DNA of 64,000 bases from Zoroaster sp. YZ-2022 (lineage: Eukaryota > Echinodermata > Asteroidea > Forcipulatida > Zoroasteridae), in the NCBI GenBank assembly GCA_029582265.1, contig CM055819.1, positions 40,414,761-40,478,760 of the forward strand, read 5' to 3'. The position numbers and the translations under genes were made by a program. Positions 1-11,500 of the stretch are shown here, piece by piece. The stretch's first letter is position 1. Each line of letters starts with the position of its first letter. A model generated the notes under the pieces. The model was not told the origin of the DNA. It saw only the letters and a list, made by a program, of their open reading frames with translations, and made no database searches.

Positions 1-2140
1 CAAGACTATCGGTTCCGGTGGCTGGTTGAACATGGACCTCCCGTGTTTGTCCTCTCGTGTTGGGGAAACTCATCGAATTCTGGCTTATCTCCTTCACGTC
101 CTTCGACCTCGTCGTTTGTCTTTCGTGGACTGTTGCTGCATCATCAATGGAAGATCTGTTTTGCCTCACCTCAGACTTGAGATTTCCATTCCTTTGATTG
201 CCAGTAGATCTCTCCTTGGTATGTGAAGGTCGTCTGTGGTTTTCTACATTGATTTGTTTCTTAATTCTGTCGTTGGAAGACTTCGATGGCAATCCCCGAT
301 TAATGTTTCCCTTTAATATGGCAATCTCTTTCTCACTAACATTCTTCTGTTTCGGGTTCACATACTTACTACTAGCGGAATTTGCTTTCGGCTTGTTCAC
401 GGTGTGTTTACCGATATCAGCCGAGGAGGTTTTAAAGTGAGATTTTGAAGAAGGTACTGGCCGAGGAACCTTGGCACTGTAGGCTGCTCTGGCCTGCGCA
501 GTTCCAAGTCTTGGCTTCTGAGTTGACGAGTTTGTTTTTTTGCTGCTGTTAACAGCAGCTCTGTTGATCTTCGTGCCTGGAAGCTGTGGTTCCTCATCGC
601 CGAAGAGTTTCCGAAGCGCTGACTGAGAGATGATGGCAAACTCTTGTCCGTCAATTATTTGGCTCGTGGGCTTTGGTGGATGTTTCTCATCATCAGGTCG
701 GCCATCGTCAGGTGAAACCGTCGTTTTATCTTCTTGGTGAAGTTCCTCTAGAGGATTCAGCTGCAGAGAACAAGAATACACAATGATAAAATTTGCCAAA
801 AAAGTTTTAATGTCGTAAAGGTTGAAATGGCCCAGTTGCATAAATCTTTTGTCAAAGGTGGGGGGGGGGGTAATGTCTATTCCGATGCTTTCCCAATACC
901 CCCTTCAGCTGTGTGAAATCTTAGGCTTTCAGAATTTGGGATTTAGATTTTTGTATTTATTTTGAGTCTTTTCAAGTAACTGTTGTACTCATACTACTAG
1001 TTAAATTTGAGAAAATAAAGAAAAACTTTTGCAATTCAAAGTTGAAACTTTGTATTCATCATGCAATTAAAACAAATATGTAAAAGAAATTTATTTTCCT
1101 GTACAATAGATCAATTTAAAAATCATTTAACAATTACGTATGGTAAAACTTAAAAATACACAATTTTACATAAAGATATATAATATAATGATATAAATGG
1201 GCCTAGTCCTCCATCAGATTTTTCAAACATATTTTGAAGAGCTACCAATTATGAGTTAACTATGAAAAAAAAGAGTCTGGGATTATAATCCTATAAGTGG
1301 CAATTGTGCAGAAAACAAAACAAACCTTTTTCTGAAGGTCCCGCGCCTTTTGAGCCTTGACCAAGGCTCGCTCCACCTTATCAAGAACCTCTGCCTCCTC
1401 CAGTGATGCTGCATCACCATGGTTACCGACATCATCATCTACTAGTGCAGAGGAACCTGATTTTGGTAACGACTTTTCCTTGGGTGGCCAGGGCTGATAA
1501 AGAAGTGGACGTAGATCCCGACAGACTCTGTCACAGAGGTTTTGGCTGGTTTCTAAACACAAGTTGACATCGGCAATGAACTGCTCAACTCTAGGGGAAA
1601 ATTTATCGGAGTTAGCTACATCAAGTTCTCCTAATACTACCTATAATAATTGCTACCTACCTCTCCTATGCCATGTCTGCTACCAAACCCATTCCCCTCC
1701 CAACCCGATCTTATCCCTCCCCACCCCAACCTTTCCCACTCCCATCCCACCTTCCCAATCCCCCACCCCACTCTCCCCCTCCCCACTATCCCCTCCTCAC
1801 CCCACTATCCCCATCCCACACCCCCTCCCCACCCCACTTTGCCCCTCCCAACCCCACCCTCCCCTGCCAACTCCACCTTCCCTCTCCCCAAACCCTCTCC
1901 CAACCCCACCTCATTCTCCCTTTGAAAATTAGTTAGTAACTTTGTTAGGCCTAAGGCTAAGTTAGTTTATCAAATGACTTAAATAGTTTATCAATCCTGT
2001 TGATCGTGTCACAGTGTCAGTCTGTTCATGGATTGGCCTTCCTTCAATCAGTCTTCAAAGTTCAAGACTTCTTCAATCTGCTAATATTCTTCAAAAACAA
2101 GTTGAAGAATTTAGTTTTCTTACCTGTCAAAGTGTTCCAT
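1..2140 (-). CDS. TEDC2-like protein, N-terminal part (gene runs off the left edge)
   Basis: Three minus-strand coding exons fit together: 2140-2124 (ATG plus 17 nt, donor GTAAG), 1590-1326 (acceptor TTTTCCCCTAG, donor GTTTG) and 760-1 (acceptor CTCTGCAG), open to the window edge for about 250 codons. Phases agree: 17 nt leaves two bases, exon 2 supplies one and ends in phase 0, and exon 3 starts in phase 0. The product begins MEHFDRVEQFIADVNLCLE, continues with a Cys-containing helix and a 'LLYQPWPP' motif, then a helix 'LDKVERALVKAQKAR', followed by a long Ser/Lys/Arg-rich, probably disordered tail. That order resembles TEDC2 (C16orf59), a partner of epsilon/delta tubulin in centriole triplet maintenance, whose human form has a matching 'RVCRRLLHAWEP' segment and a later 'LTQALEKAVRVRR' helix. 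The exon structure is well supported. The family name is tentative because the match is short. Confidence 0.62.
761..1325 (-). other. Intron 2 of the TEDC2-like gene
   Basis: AT-rich intron between two coding exons. It contains a run of G at about 859-868 and no recognisable repeat family. Confidence 0.5.
1650..1935. repeat. C-rich, (CCCCAYYCC)n-like low-complexity tract
   Basis: About 280 bases made almost only of C, A and T on the plus strand, in intron 1 of the TEDC2-like gene. It leaves all three plus frames open as Pro/Ser/His-rich text, which is a composition effect and not coding. Confidence 0.8.
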
Positions 2141-2330
2141 GACCAACCATCCACAAACAGATATTAGGAGTGCTGATGTAGCGCCCTCTGTTGATTAACA
2201 AATTCCACATTTATTTCAACTGGTACTTTGGCAGATATTGCTTTTATACAAGAAGGAACCACTGAAAACGTGAACCTTCTGTCGCCCTTTTCCAACTATC
2301 TCCCAATTGGCGTTTGCACGTGTAAGATTT
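2141..2330. promoter_or_regulatory. Candidate divergent promoter of the TEDC2-like gene and RPSA
   Basis: The minus-strand start codon at 2140 and a plus-strand pyrimidine-rich initiator at 2287 (CTTTTCC, as in 5' TOP mRNAs) are only about 150 bases apart. A CCAAT motif lies at about 2304. No TATA box is obvious. The divergent arrangement is inferred from gene orientation; transcription start sites were not measured. Confidence 0.4.
2287..2321 (+). other. Candidate non-coding exon 1 of RPSA (5' TOP)
   Basis: RPSA's first coding exon begins at a splice acceptor (5561-5562), so an upstream untranslated exon must exist. The best candidate starts CTTTTCC, a terminal oligopyrimidine start like that of vertebrate RPSA mRNA, and ends at a GTAAG donor at 2322. 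Candidate only; other GT sites exist in the 3.2 kb upstream. Confidence 0.35.
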
Positions 2331-2639
2331 GCTCCGTTTTATCACAATAATTTAGACCCTAAATTGTGAACTTAAAAATATTTAGTTTAGATATTTAAAA
2401 TGTTAATTATATAAAGATTCGTAAAATATAGTTATTAAGACATGTAACTAACGTTTTGAAAGATTTTAACGGGTAGAAAATGTTAGCTGTTTTTATGGAG
2501 ATGAAATTTGGCGCCCTCATTCGTTGAGTATGCATGTTTCTCTTTAGACTGGTCCCCTGTCTATATCCTGTCAAGGATATATAGACAGGCTCTAGGCGTA
2601 CCACTCAAAGCATTTCATTGGATACGTTAATGCGTTGTG

Positions 2640-2780
2640 CTGAAGATCTGACGTCACACTTTGAGGCTTGCTCACGCTACCAACCAAGGGGTCAAAGTCG
2701 ATCATTGGGGAAAATATGACGGCTGCACGGCCAGGATCTGGCATAATTCACATGCTAGCTCAAAGCATGACGTCAGATTT
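2640..2780. promoter_or_regulatory. Two CRE-like TGACGTCA/TGACGTCAC sites
   Basis: CTGACGTCAC at about 2648 and ATGACGTCAG at about 2767 lie in putative RPSA intron 1 or, if exon 1 is placed wrongly, in its promoter. The motif match is exact to the CRE core; function is inferred. Confidence 0.3.
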
Positions 2781-3023
2781 CAGGCTAGTCCCTCTTCTGT
2801 TTTTTTTTTTGCGAAACTTTAAAAACCCTTAATTTTTGGAGAATGATTTTTTTTTTTAAGTAGATAGGCATAGTCTAGTCTAGTAGTACTAGATTTGGAG
2901 TTATGTTTAATATTTGTAATTTAACAAAGAGCTGTTAGCATTTTTAGTAGCCCTGGCTATACTTTATGCCAGACACTGGATATCTCACCATATCCTTGGC
3001 TGTAATGGTCCGACAGTTAGCCT

Positions 3024-4509
3024 AGCTAGGATGATCCTATCGTTATGTTTTCACATAAGCGCTAGGATAAAGAGTGTACAAAAAAACGTAGAACTACCGT
3101 AGCTTGCATGTTTTACGAAGAAATAAACACATTGCACTGTAATACCTTAAATCTATGAATCTACTATGAATGTAGGAAAGAATGTTGTATCTGACCGCCA
3201 CTTATTAAGGGTTTTTTGGGATTTTGTTTACAACCAATAACCAGTTAAAAAATGATTCCATCGATTTTTGGGGGTACAGAAAGCGAAAGCTATCTTTAAA
3301 ATCCACTTTTATGATGGTTTTCGGACTTGATTTCCCTTCTAAAAAAATCCTCCCCTTCAGAAAATAGAAGTATCCTATTATAGTTGCCACTGTGCATGTA
3401 CAATGACCGTGTTGGTCACTTATGGGGGAGTTGACAAGATCAGACTGACATGACTGAGGAAGTCATCGTATACCAAAAATGCCTGATTTTTCATGAAATA
3501 AATATCCTGGAATAATTTGAAGTATATGTCCATCATCATCCATATGTTCTCCACCATCATCCATATGTTCTCCACCTTACTAGGTCGGTAAGATTACATT
3601 ATTGGTTATATTTAATGAGAAAAAGTGGCGGTCGGATACGACATTCTACCCTGAATCTATACTGTATTGTTATTATATGTATGCATTTGATCATAAAAAA
3701 TATTGTAACTTACACTGTGTTTTTGACCAATTCTTGCCTTGTTTTGATCTTCTCTGCGGTTCGATTCTGTCCGCACGATGTGATGAAGTGTCAACACCTA
3801 CTGTTCCATCCGTTTTCATGGTCATACGTGCAATTACTGGAGCCGAGCAGAGCCGTATATTAGGCCGGCTCTGGAGCAGAGTGGCAAACAGGGCCCCCCG
3901 CCCGACTCAATGTGTTAATTTGTGTTGTGCAATACAAACCCACGGCTGTTTCAGTTTTATTCAATATGTTCCATGGCAGAAATGCGCTATTCAATTGATG
4001 GAATGAAGATTTCCATTGGAACCATTGTCATTTGTCTCTCCACATATGGTCCTTTGCATTGTCATGTAGGCCCCTACAATTATCAGAGATTCCCTTAACA
4101 ATTTCAACACGAATTAACACATTGAGTCAGGCGGGGGCGCTGTTTGCCGAGAGCCGGCCCAATATACGGCTCTGCTTGGCTCCAGTAATTGCACCTATGA
4201 CCGTGAAAATGGATGGAACAGTAGGTGTTGACATTTCATCACATCGTGCGGACAGAATCGAACCGCAGAGAAGATCAAAACAAGGCAAGAATTGGTCAAA
4301 TACACAGTGTAAGTTACAATATTTTTTATGATCAAAGGCATACACATAATAACAATACAGATTCATAGTAGATTCATAGATTTAAGGTATTACAGTGCAA
4401 TGTGTTTATTTCTTCGTAAAACATGCAAGCTACGGTAGTTCTACTTTTTTTTGTACACTCTTTATCCTAGCGCTTATGTGAAAACATAACGATAGGATCA
4501 TCCTAGCTA
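3024..4509. mobile_element. Foldback element with about 410-base inverted arms
   Basis: The left arm (3024-3171 plus 3652-3927) is an imperfect reverse complement of the right arm (4102-4509). Landmarks present in both arms are 'GCGCTTATGTG', 'ACATGCAAGCTACGG' and 'GTGCGGACAGAATCG' in opposite orientation. The loop is about 170 bases (3930-4100). The left arm is split by a separate insertion at 3172-3651. Open frames here are mirror images of each other and are not genes. It lies in RPSA intron 1. Confidence 0.8.
3172..3651. mobile_element. 480-base TIR element nested in the foldback arm
   Basis: The ends are inverted repeats sharing 'GACCGCCACTT' and 'GAATGT-GTATC' blocks. The flanking TGAAT on both sides (3167-3171 and 3652-3656) could be the target duplication. 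Comparison with the uninterrupted right arm shows exactly where it inserted. It includes two copies of a 'CATCATCCATATGTTCTCCA' unit near 3533-3575. Confidence 0.65.
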
Positions 4510-4776
4510 ACAGTTAGCCCTATCTGCAAAAAAAACAACATTGTTTACTCAATCATAAATGTTTGGCTGTATTATGTGTAACTATCCGCTGTGGTACGAT
4601 GGTTCAGTTTAAAACAAATTAGTGATTCATTCATACCTCGTTACCAATCAAATTAAGGATGATAATTGTTTCACCTAAACATTTTGAAGTTCTAACTGGT
4701 AGTTGTATCCAATTTAACATAATATATTGAAACATTCTGAAGTTCTAACTAGAATCACAATGAAGTATAATCTTCA

Positions 4777-5044
4777 TTATCCCTAACCCCAGGTATTCTG
4801 GTTAGGAACCTTCCTGAATCCTCCAAAATCCATCAGTACACTTTGGGAAACATGCCCTTATCTTCAAAATGCACCATGCATTTTCGTTGATCTTTCATAT
4901 TCAGCACTTATGGCCTGTACTTCTTGCCAGGTAGTAATTTTGTCCCATTTGAAGAGGTGAAAGTACCAGTTTCCAACAGTGCTGAATTTCCCCCAAAAAG
5001 TGCCCCTTGGAGGATTTTGCAGGATTTGGGGTGGTTAGGGTTAT
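4777..5044. mobile_element. Family D MITE (TTAT duplication)
   Basis: CCCTAACC...GGTTAGGG ends flanked by TTAT at both sides (4777-4780 and 5041-5044). It contains the family D body markers (GCATGGTGCATTTT reversed, 'GAAGTACAGGCCATAAG' reversed). Confidence 0.85.
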
Positions 5045-5262
5045 AGAAAAAAACGGGTGGCCAAATCTGCCTTTAATCAGCCCTGGAGAGAGCACCAATG
5101 CATCTAGTGGGGAAGGTGCTCTTGGGTGCACTAATCTAACAGCTTAATTCAATTTATTAACACCATAAATAAAAGCCTTATCGCTACGCCAATCTGACAG
5201 AATCACCTTGCTGGATCATTTGTGTTTGCCTCTGTTATTCAACACAGTTTCCATTCACATTC

Positions 5263-5499
5263 AAAACCAGTCAAAATGTCGATATACTTGCCAAGGTATA
5301 TCTAGTGCACTTAAAAGTCGAACACTTTTTGACTGGTAAAAGCATTGTCTGGTATTGTTCAGGGTGGTCAAAATGACAGTCAAAACCAGTCAAAAATGCA
5401 CCTGTGTGCACATTTGGGTCAACAGTCAAAACAGGCAGTTGACGGTTTTGACCTGTATAGCTACTTGCCACTAAAATGCAGCTATAGTAGGAGGGTTAA
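5263..5499. mobile_element. Family C MITE, left end truncated
   Basis: The body carries repeated 'CAGTCAAAA' motifs and ends TATAGTAGGAGGG|TTAA at 5496-5499. It lies just upstream of the RPSA start-codon exon. Confidence 0.8.
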
Positions 5500-5562
5500 T
5501 CTTGTATGTTTTATACCACATTTATCTTTACGTTTCCCCATCTTTCCCCGGCTTCCCTGCAG

Positions 5563-8500
5563 GTTGATTCCCATCACTTTACAGACTCAACAGCACAATG
5601 TCGGGAGGTTTGGATGTGCTAGCCCTCAAGGAGGAGGACGTGACCAAGTTCTTGGCTTGCAGCACTCACATCGGCGCCAACAATACCGACTTTCAGATGC
5701 AGCAGTACGTCTACAAGGTCAAGTCAGACGGTAAGTCACCGGTCTGTTGGTGTCGTTTAATACCTACACACATCCGAGCAGATAATTCTGTTCAAGCCCA
5801 AAGCAGATGGCATTCTGCACTGAACACTGAATTAACCCTAACTCCCTAGGCCCATTTGCTTACACATAACCTGAATCCTCCAAAATCCTTCAGTAGTAAA
5901 AGCAAGCACATGGCATGTATGCACACATGTTTCTAATCTGTGATATATGTACATGGCCAGGGACCCTCCCTGCATGCATGGAGCAATAAACAGTGTCCAC
6001 TGACCCAAGCACTGACCTTGCAATCACTACAACAAGCATGGATGTACATGTACCATGGAAAGGCAAGTATGCCTAATAATCTCAATCCTCCAAAATCCTT
6101 CACTTTAGCAAAGAGCATATAGCATGTAACCTCAATCCTTCAAAATCCTTCACTTTAGCAAAGAGGATTTTGGAGGATTTGGGAAGGTTGGGGTTAAAGA
6201 AGTTGTTCTTGGTGGGTTTTTTTTTTTATCAACAGAATTAACATTGTGATGTTGGCTTTTGTTGGAATTAGCAGGGAGCTTATAGGAAAGATGAATACAT
6301 TTTTGTACAAAGTCCAGATTATCCAAATAGACCCTAACCCCCTTAGCTATTTTGGCTAAGAACCTTCCTGAATCTGCCAAAATCCAACACCATGCAGTAA
6401 AACGCTACCACCCAACTGTTGGACTTGGCTGGAATTGGGACACCCGGCCCCATGCAAAGTATCCCTGTCTAGGCTATACATTACTGAGTCCATCAAAATC
6501 CAACACCATGTAGTAACACTACCACCCAACTGTTGGACTTAGCTGGAATTGGGACACCCAGTCCCTGTCTGGGCTATACAGTACCGAGTTCGTCAAAATC
6601 CAACAAATCCAGCTGTTGGAATTTGAATGGTTTGGGGGTGGTTAGGGTTGAAGTTATTTGTTATTTTATAAAATAATAATTGTAATTTTTCAATAATAAT
6701 TGTAATTATGTCTGAGGCCATATTAGTGATAAAATCGGTGTCCACTCTATCACATTGCCCATTCTCCATTCTGCAAAGTTGGAATTTCACGGTGGACATG
6801 CCCTCCATTGCCCTGGTCGTGGCTTTGGTGACCCTAACAAAATTTTGCCATATATTTTCAGCTAAACCAAAGTGCCCTTAACCCAAGAAAAGTGGCCTTG
6901 GCCCCCTTTGAATGAATTTCCAAGCCCGTTTTGAGCCATGTGGTTTGCTCCATTCAAGGCTTGTAATGATATTTTGCTATCAATTCCAGTTCCAAAAAAT
7001 ACAAACTTTTGAAGGAGTCCTTACATCATCCAGATCAAATAACTTATTCCTGGATTTTTTCCCCCCCCCCCCCCCCATACAGGAAGCCACATCATCAACC
7101 TGCGTAAGACCTGGGAGAAACTGATGCTGGCCGCTCGCTGCATTGTGGCCATTGAGAACCCAGCAGATGTCTGCGTCATCTCAGCCCGCCCATATGGCCA
7201 GGTGAGAGAGAAAATATGTCATGGGAATTTTTAAAAAAATAAAAAAAGGAGTAGCAATGAAATCAACTCATGTGGGATATGATCCTTGAAGCTCTTGGAT
7301 TTTAAGGGGTTGGGCTAAGATAATTAGCCTGTCATATAGCCACGCCCCCCTTGTACAATAACACACGTGCTGAGCAACATTGTTAGATTTATATGGTGCT
7401 GTGTAAACAGTGTGATTAGTCAATAATGGATTTTGATTGACAACTATGGATTAGCCAATTGAAAGGTTCCTTTATCCCTAACCTTCCCAAATCCTCCCAA
7501 ATCCTCTAAAGTGAAGGATTTTGAAGGATTGAGGTTACATGCTACATGCTCTTTGCTAAAGTGAAGGATTTTGGAGGATTGAGGTTACATGCTACATGCT
7601 CTTTGCTAAAGTGAAGGATTTTGGAGGATTGAGGTTATTAGGCATACTTGCCTTTCCATGGTACATGTACATCCATGTTTGTTGTAGTGATTGCAAGGTC
7701 AGTGCTTGGGTCAGTGGACACTGTTTATTGCTCCATGCATGCAGGGAGGGTCCCTGGCCATGTACATGTATCACAGATTAGAAACACATGTGTGCATACA
7801 TGTCATGTGCTTGCTTTACTACTGAAGGATTTTGGAGGATTCAGGTTATGTGTAAGCAAGTGGGCTTAGGGAGTTAGGGTTATTCTTCATAGTAATCAAT
7901 TAATGCTGTGTAGCGTTACAAAGATTTGAACTAGAGACCCTACTCCTACTAGTCAAGTCCCTTTCCAATGTCAAAACCAAAATCCAGTCTAGCCTCGGGT
8001 TTTTAACCCTTGTAGCATCTTAGCAAAGGCAATGACAGAAACACTGCAACACACACAGAAATATCGAGAGTTTTTGTAATCATTCAGCCATGATGAGTCA
8101 CAAGATTTTCAATTTAATCATTTGAATTTACGTCTTCCCTCCAGCGTGCCATCCTCAAATTCTCCAGCCACACCGGCGCCACCCCCATCGCCGGACGCTT
8201 CACCCCCGGTACCTTCACCAATCAGATCCAGGCGGCGTACCGCGAGCCCCGTCTGCTGGTAGTGACCGACCCACGCACTGACCACCAGCCGGTCCTGGAG
8301 GCTTCCTATGTGAACATCCCCGTCATCGCCCTGTGCAACACGGATTCCCCTCTGCGTCACATTGACATTGCCATCCCATGCAACAACAAGGTAAGATTAA
8401 TAATAATCTGCTTAAGATCCCAACTACGGCTTGACAGAGTTGTAGTCGGGGGACCGATTTCATGGAGCTGCTTAGCAGAGAAATTTACTAAGCAAATATT

Positions 8501-11500
8501 TTTGCTAAGCAATATAAAACAGAACTACCAGCCAAAATGCGTACATTTTGTATGGAAGTTCGGCTGGTAACCAAAGAAATCTGCTAAGCAAATTTTTCTG
8601 GTAAGCAATTTTATCTGTTAACCCTCCTACTTCTGGTGCCTTTTTCATACAAGTTGATCCACCATTTGATACCATTCGCTTTTGTGGTTTTGAATGGTGA
8701 AATAACTGTGTACAGTATTGATTTCCCCCAAATGGTTTTGAATGGTAGGTCAGCTAATACAAAACCTTGTTTGGATCTTTCCAAATGGTAGTACAGCTAA
8801 TACAAAACCTTGTTTGGATACTTTTAAGTGGTGAATCAATGGACCCTCTATGCATTTGAATGGATTTGAATGGTAGTAAAGCTTGCTGCCAACACTGTTC
8901 AAATGGTATCACCATGTGTGTACAAAACCAATGGGCATTTTGGTAAGTGGAAATTTTGAATGGTTTCAAATGGTCAAACAGTAGGAGGGTTAAGCAATTC
9001 TATGAAATTGGCCCCTGCTCGTAAGGTGTGCAATGGGCTTATGACCAGTCACTGACTCGGTCGTAGAGATCCAACTGTTGAATCTGTGACCGAGTGGCCA
9101 ACTGGGCTGCGTTCCGCTTGCGCGAATGTATCGCAAGCATTCGCGCGAACGTTTGGGGACGGTGGGTGGAACCGGTTGTGAGTGCAACATTCGCACAACC
9201 GCGAACACCTCTGAACTATGTTCGCCGTCTGTTGCTGACGTTCGCCAACGTTGGTGGCGCACAGTTGGTTCCACTCGAAATTGTTTGCAAACGTTGGCGA
9301 ACGTTTGCAACGTTCGCGCAAGCGGAACGCGCCCCTGGAGACTCTGGATACAGACAATAAAGCCCACATGCATTCGTGGAGTTTACGGTCATACAGTGTG
9401 CAGGGGTACAAAGATATGACACTGCAACTTGAGTCTCAGTCGGATCGTACAGTGTCCTGAAGACTTTCTTTTCTCAATATACAGGTTTTTATAAGTAATT
9501 CTACATGTACCATCAAAGGTTGTTATGCATTTTTAACTGCAGAGAGCATTGTCATACCGGGGCAGTATAACCTAATGCCAGGATTTTCTGTTCAAAGTAG
9601 AACAACTTCTGCTTTGTAACTCACTCCATAGCCTGGGACTACTCATTTAAACAACCCGTAACTCATTCCCTAGCCTGAGACTGCTCATTTAAACAACCCA
9701 TTAGGATGTGATTGACAGTTGATTGTACCTTTTTCAGTATTTCAATATGTTACTAATCTTCCGTATGATTTGACAGGGTCCCCAGTCTATTGGTCTGATG
9801 TGGTACCTGTTGTCTCGTGAGGTTCTGCGTCTGCGTGGTACCATCAGTCGTGACATTCCATGGGACATCATGGTGGATCTCTACTTCTACAGAGACCCAG
9901 AGGAGGTAGGTTACCGTGCTGCATCATGATTTATCACTACTTGAAGGAACATCAAAGTTAAACCAAAGACGAGATATTTTCTTCGCCATCTGTGAATTTC
10001 AGTATGTTTAAGCCGCAATGACCATTTGCCTATGAGAAAGACTATACTAAGGCTCAAAACGTTAGGCCACTAACTAACAATTAGGGCAACCATTTTTTTG
10101 TTGTTGTAATTTTTTCGATTCAACCACTCCAAGTTTTAATGTGTATTACAAACTGATCCAGAACAAATTTTAGCTGTTTTTCCTGACATCTGCACTAGTT
10201 AGCAAGAACTTGTGCGTTTAAATCCCGCCTGAGTATACAGTGCTTCATCCATACATTGGTGTAAGAGCAAAAATTAAATCAATTGTTTTTCCTGGGTGAA
10301 AAATTAATCAGTTAAGTATGCATTCAGCCATGCATTCTAGTCTAATTTTCTTCTTAAATTCATACTTGAAACATATCTAGTATTGTCCTTTAAAAAAAAT
10401 TGTTGTTCAAATTTTAGGCCGAGAAGGAAGAACAAGAGGCCCGTGAGAAAGCGCAGGCTAAGGAGGAGCCACAGGCACCTTACCAGGATCAGTGGGGAGC
10501 ACAGGGTGATGTCCCTGCCCTACCACCAACACCACAAGACCAGGCTGGAGTCAAGGTTACTGATGTAAGTTGATTATCGGTAACCATGTCACCTATAGAT
10601 GATTTTCAATGGGACATCAATTTGCTAGCGGAGACACCGGGGGTAAACCCCCTACTCTTGTACGATAAGTGTCATTGTGGGTTCTTTGACATGTACTGAT
10701 GTTTGTAGTACACGGGACCTACGGCTTAACGTCCCATCCAAAGGACACAGCAATTATGGTTAAGTGTGTTGCTCAAGGACACAAGCGCCACGACCGGCTC
10801 GGCCGGGATTCAAACCCACATTCTGACGTCACTTGTCATTCATTCATGACTTACTGGATTAACCCTAACTCCCTAAGCATTGTTACTGAACAATAAAAAT
10901 CCTTCAGAATCCTCCAACTGCCTTTGTTGTCTAGGGAGTTAGGGTTAAAGCAGGCCTGTCATTTCTCAGGATTTTTGCTGATTTCAGGATTTTTATTGTA
11001 TTTATTTATTAATTTTTTTTTACAAATCTCCCTTTTCCTCAAAATTGTCTTGAAAGAAGAGAAGTAGCTTGTATTGTGTCCAAACCTCAAGTTTCTTGTT
11101 TATGGGGATGAGGAGAGTCTGTAAATCCTCAAAAATTAAACGTTCAGGGGGGGCCCATTTTTCAGGATATTTTACTTTTGTCAAATCACACCTCTGAATT
11201 TAAAGGGATAGTTCTGGTATTGGTAATGTTGGGAAAAACTGCTTTGACAAGTATGCTTACAGCGATATATGTGACCTGTTCTGTGAAAATGAGTCACAAG
11301 GCGCAAATTTCAAAAATTGAGATTTCTATGTGGATGGAAAGAGTACATCATCAGCTTTAATTTGGTATACGTTAGAGGTGTGTGACGTATTGCATTATGG
11401 AGATATGCCATTTTTAATAATATTTTGCATAATTAACACAATTGAATTCTTAGGAAAACAAGCATTCGAAAGGAAAACAAATGACAGAAATAAAACAACC

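Noticed and set aside
1564..1936. Proline-rich frames in three phases
   Set aside because: C-rich low-complexity tract; open in all frames.
3602..4366. 134-codon frame and its opposite-strand twins
   Set aside because: Similar peptides appear on both strands because of the foldback arms; no domain recognised.
5933..7869. Short frames with '[10 protein letters not shown]'-type text
   Set aside because: Same peptides recur wherever family E MITEs occur.
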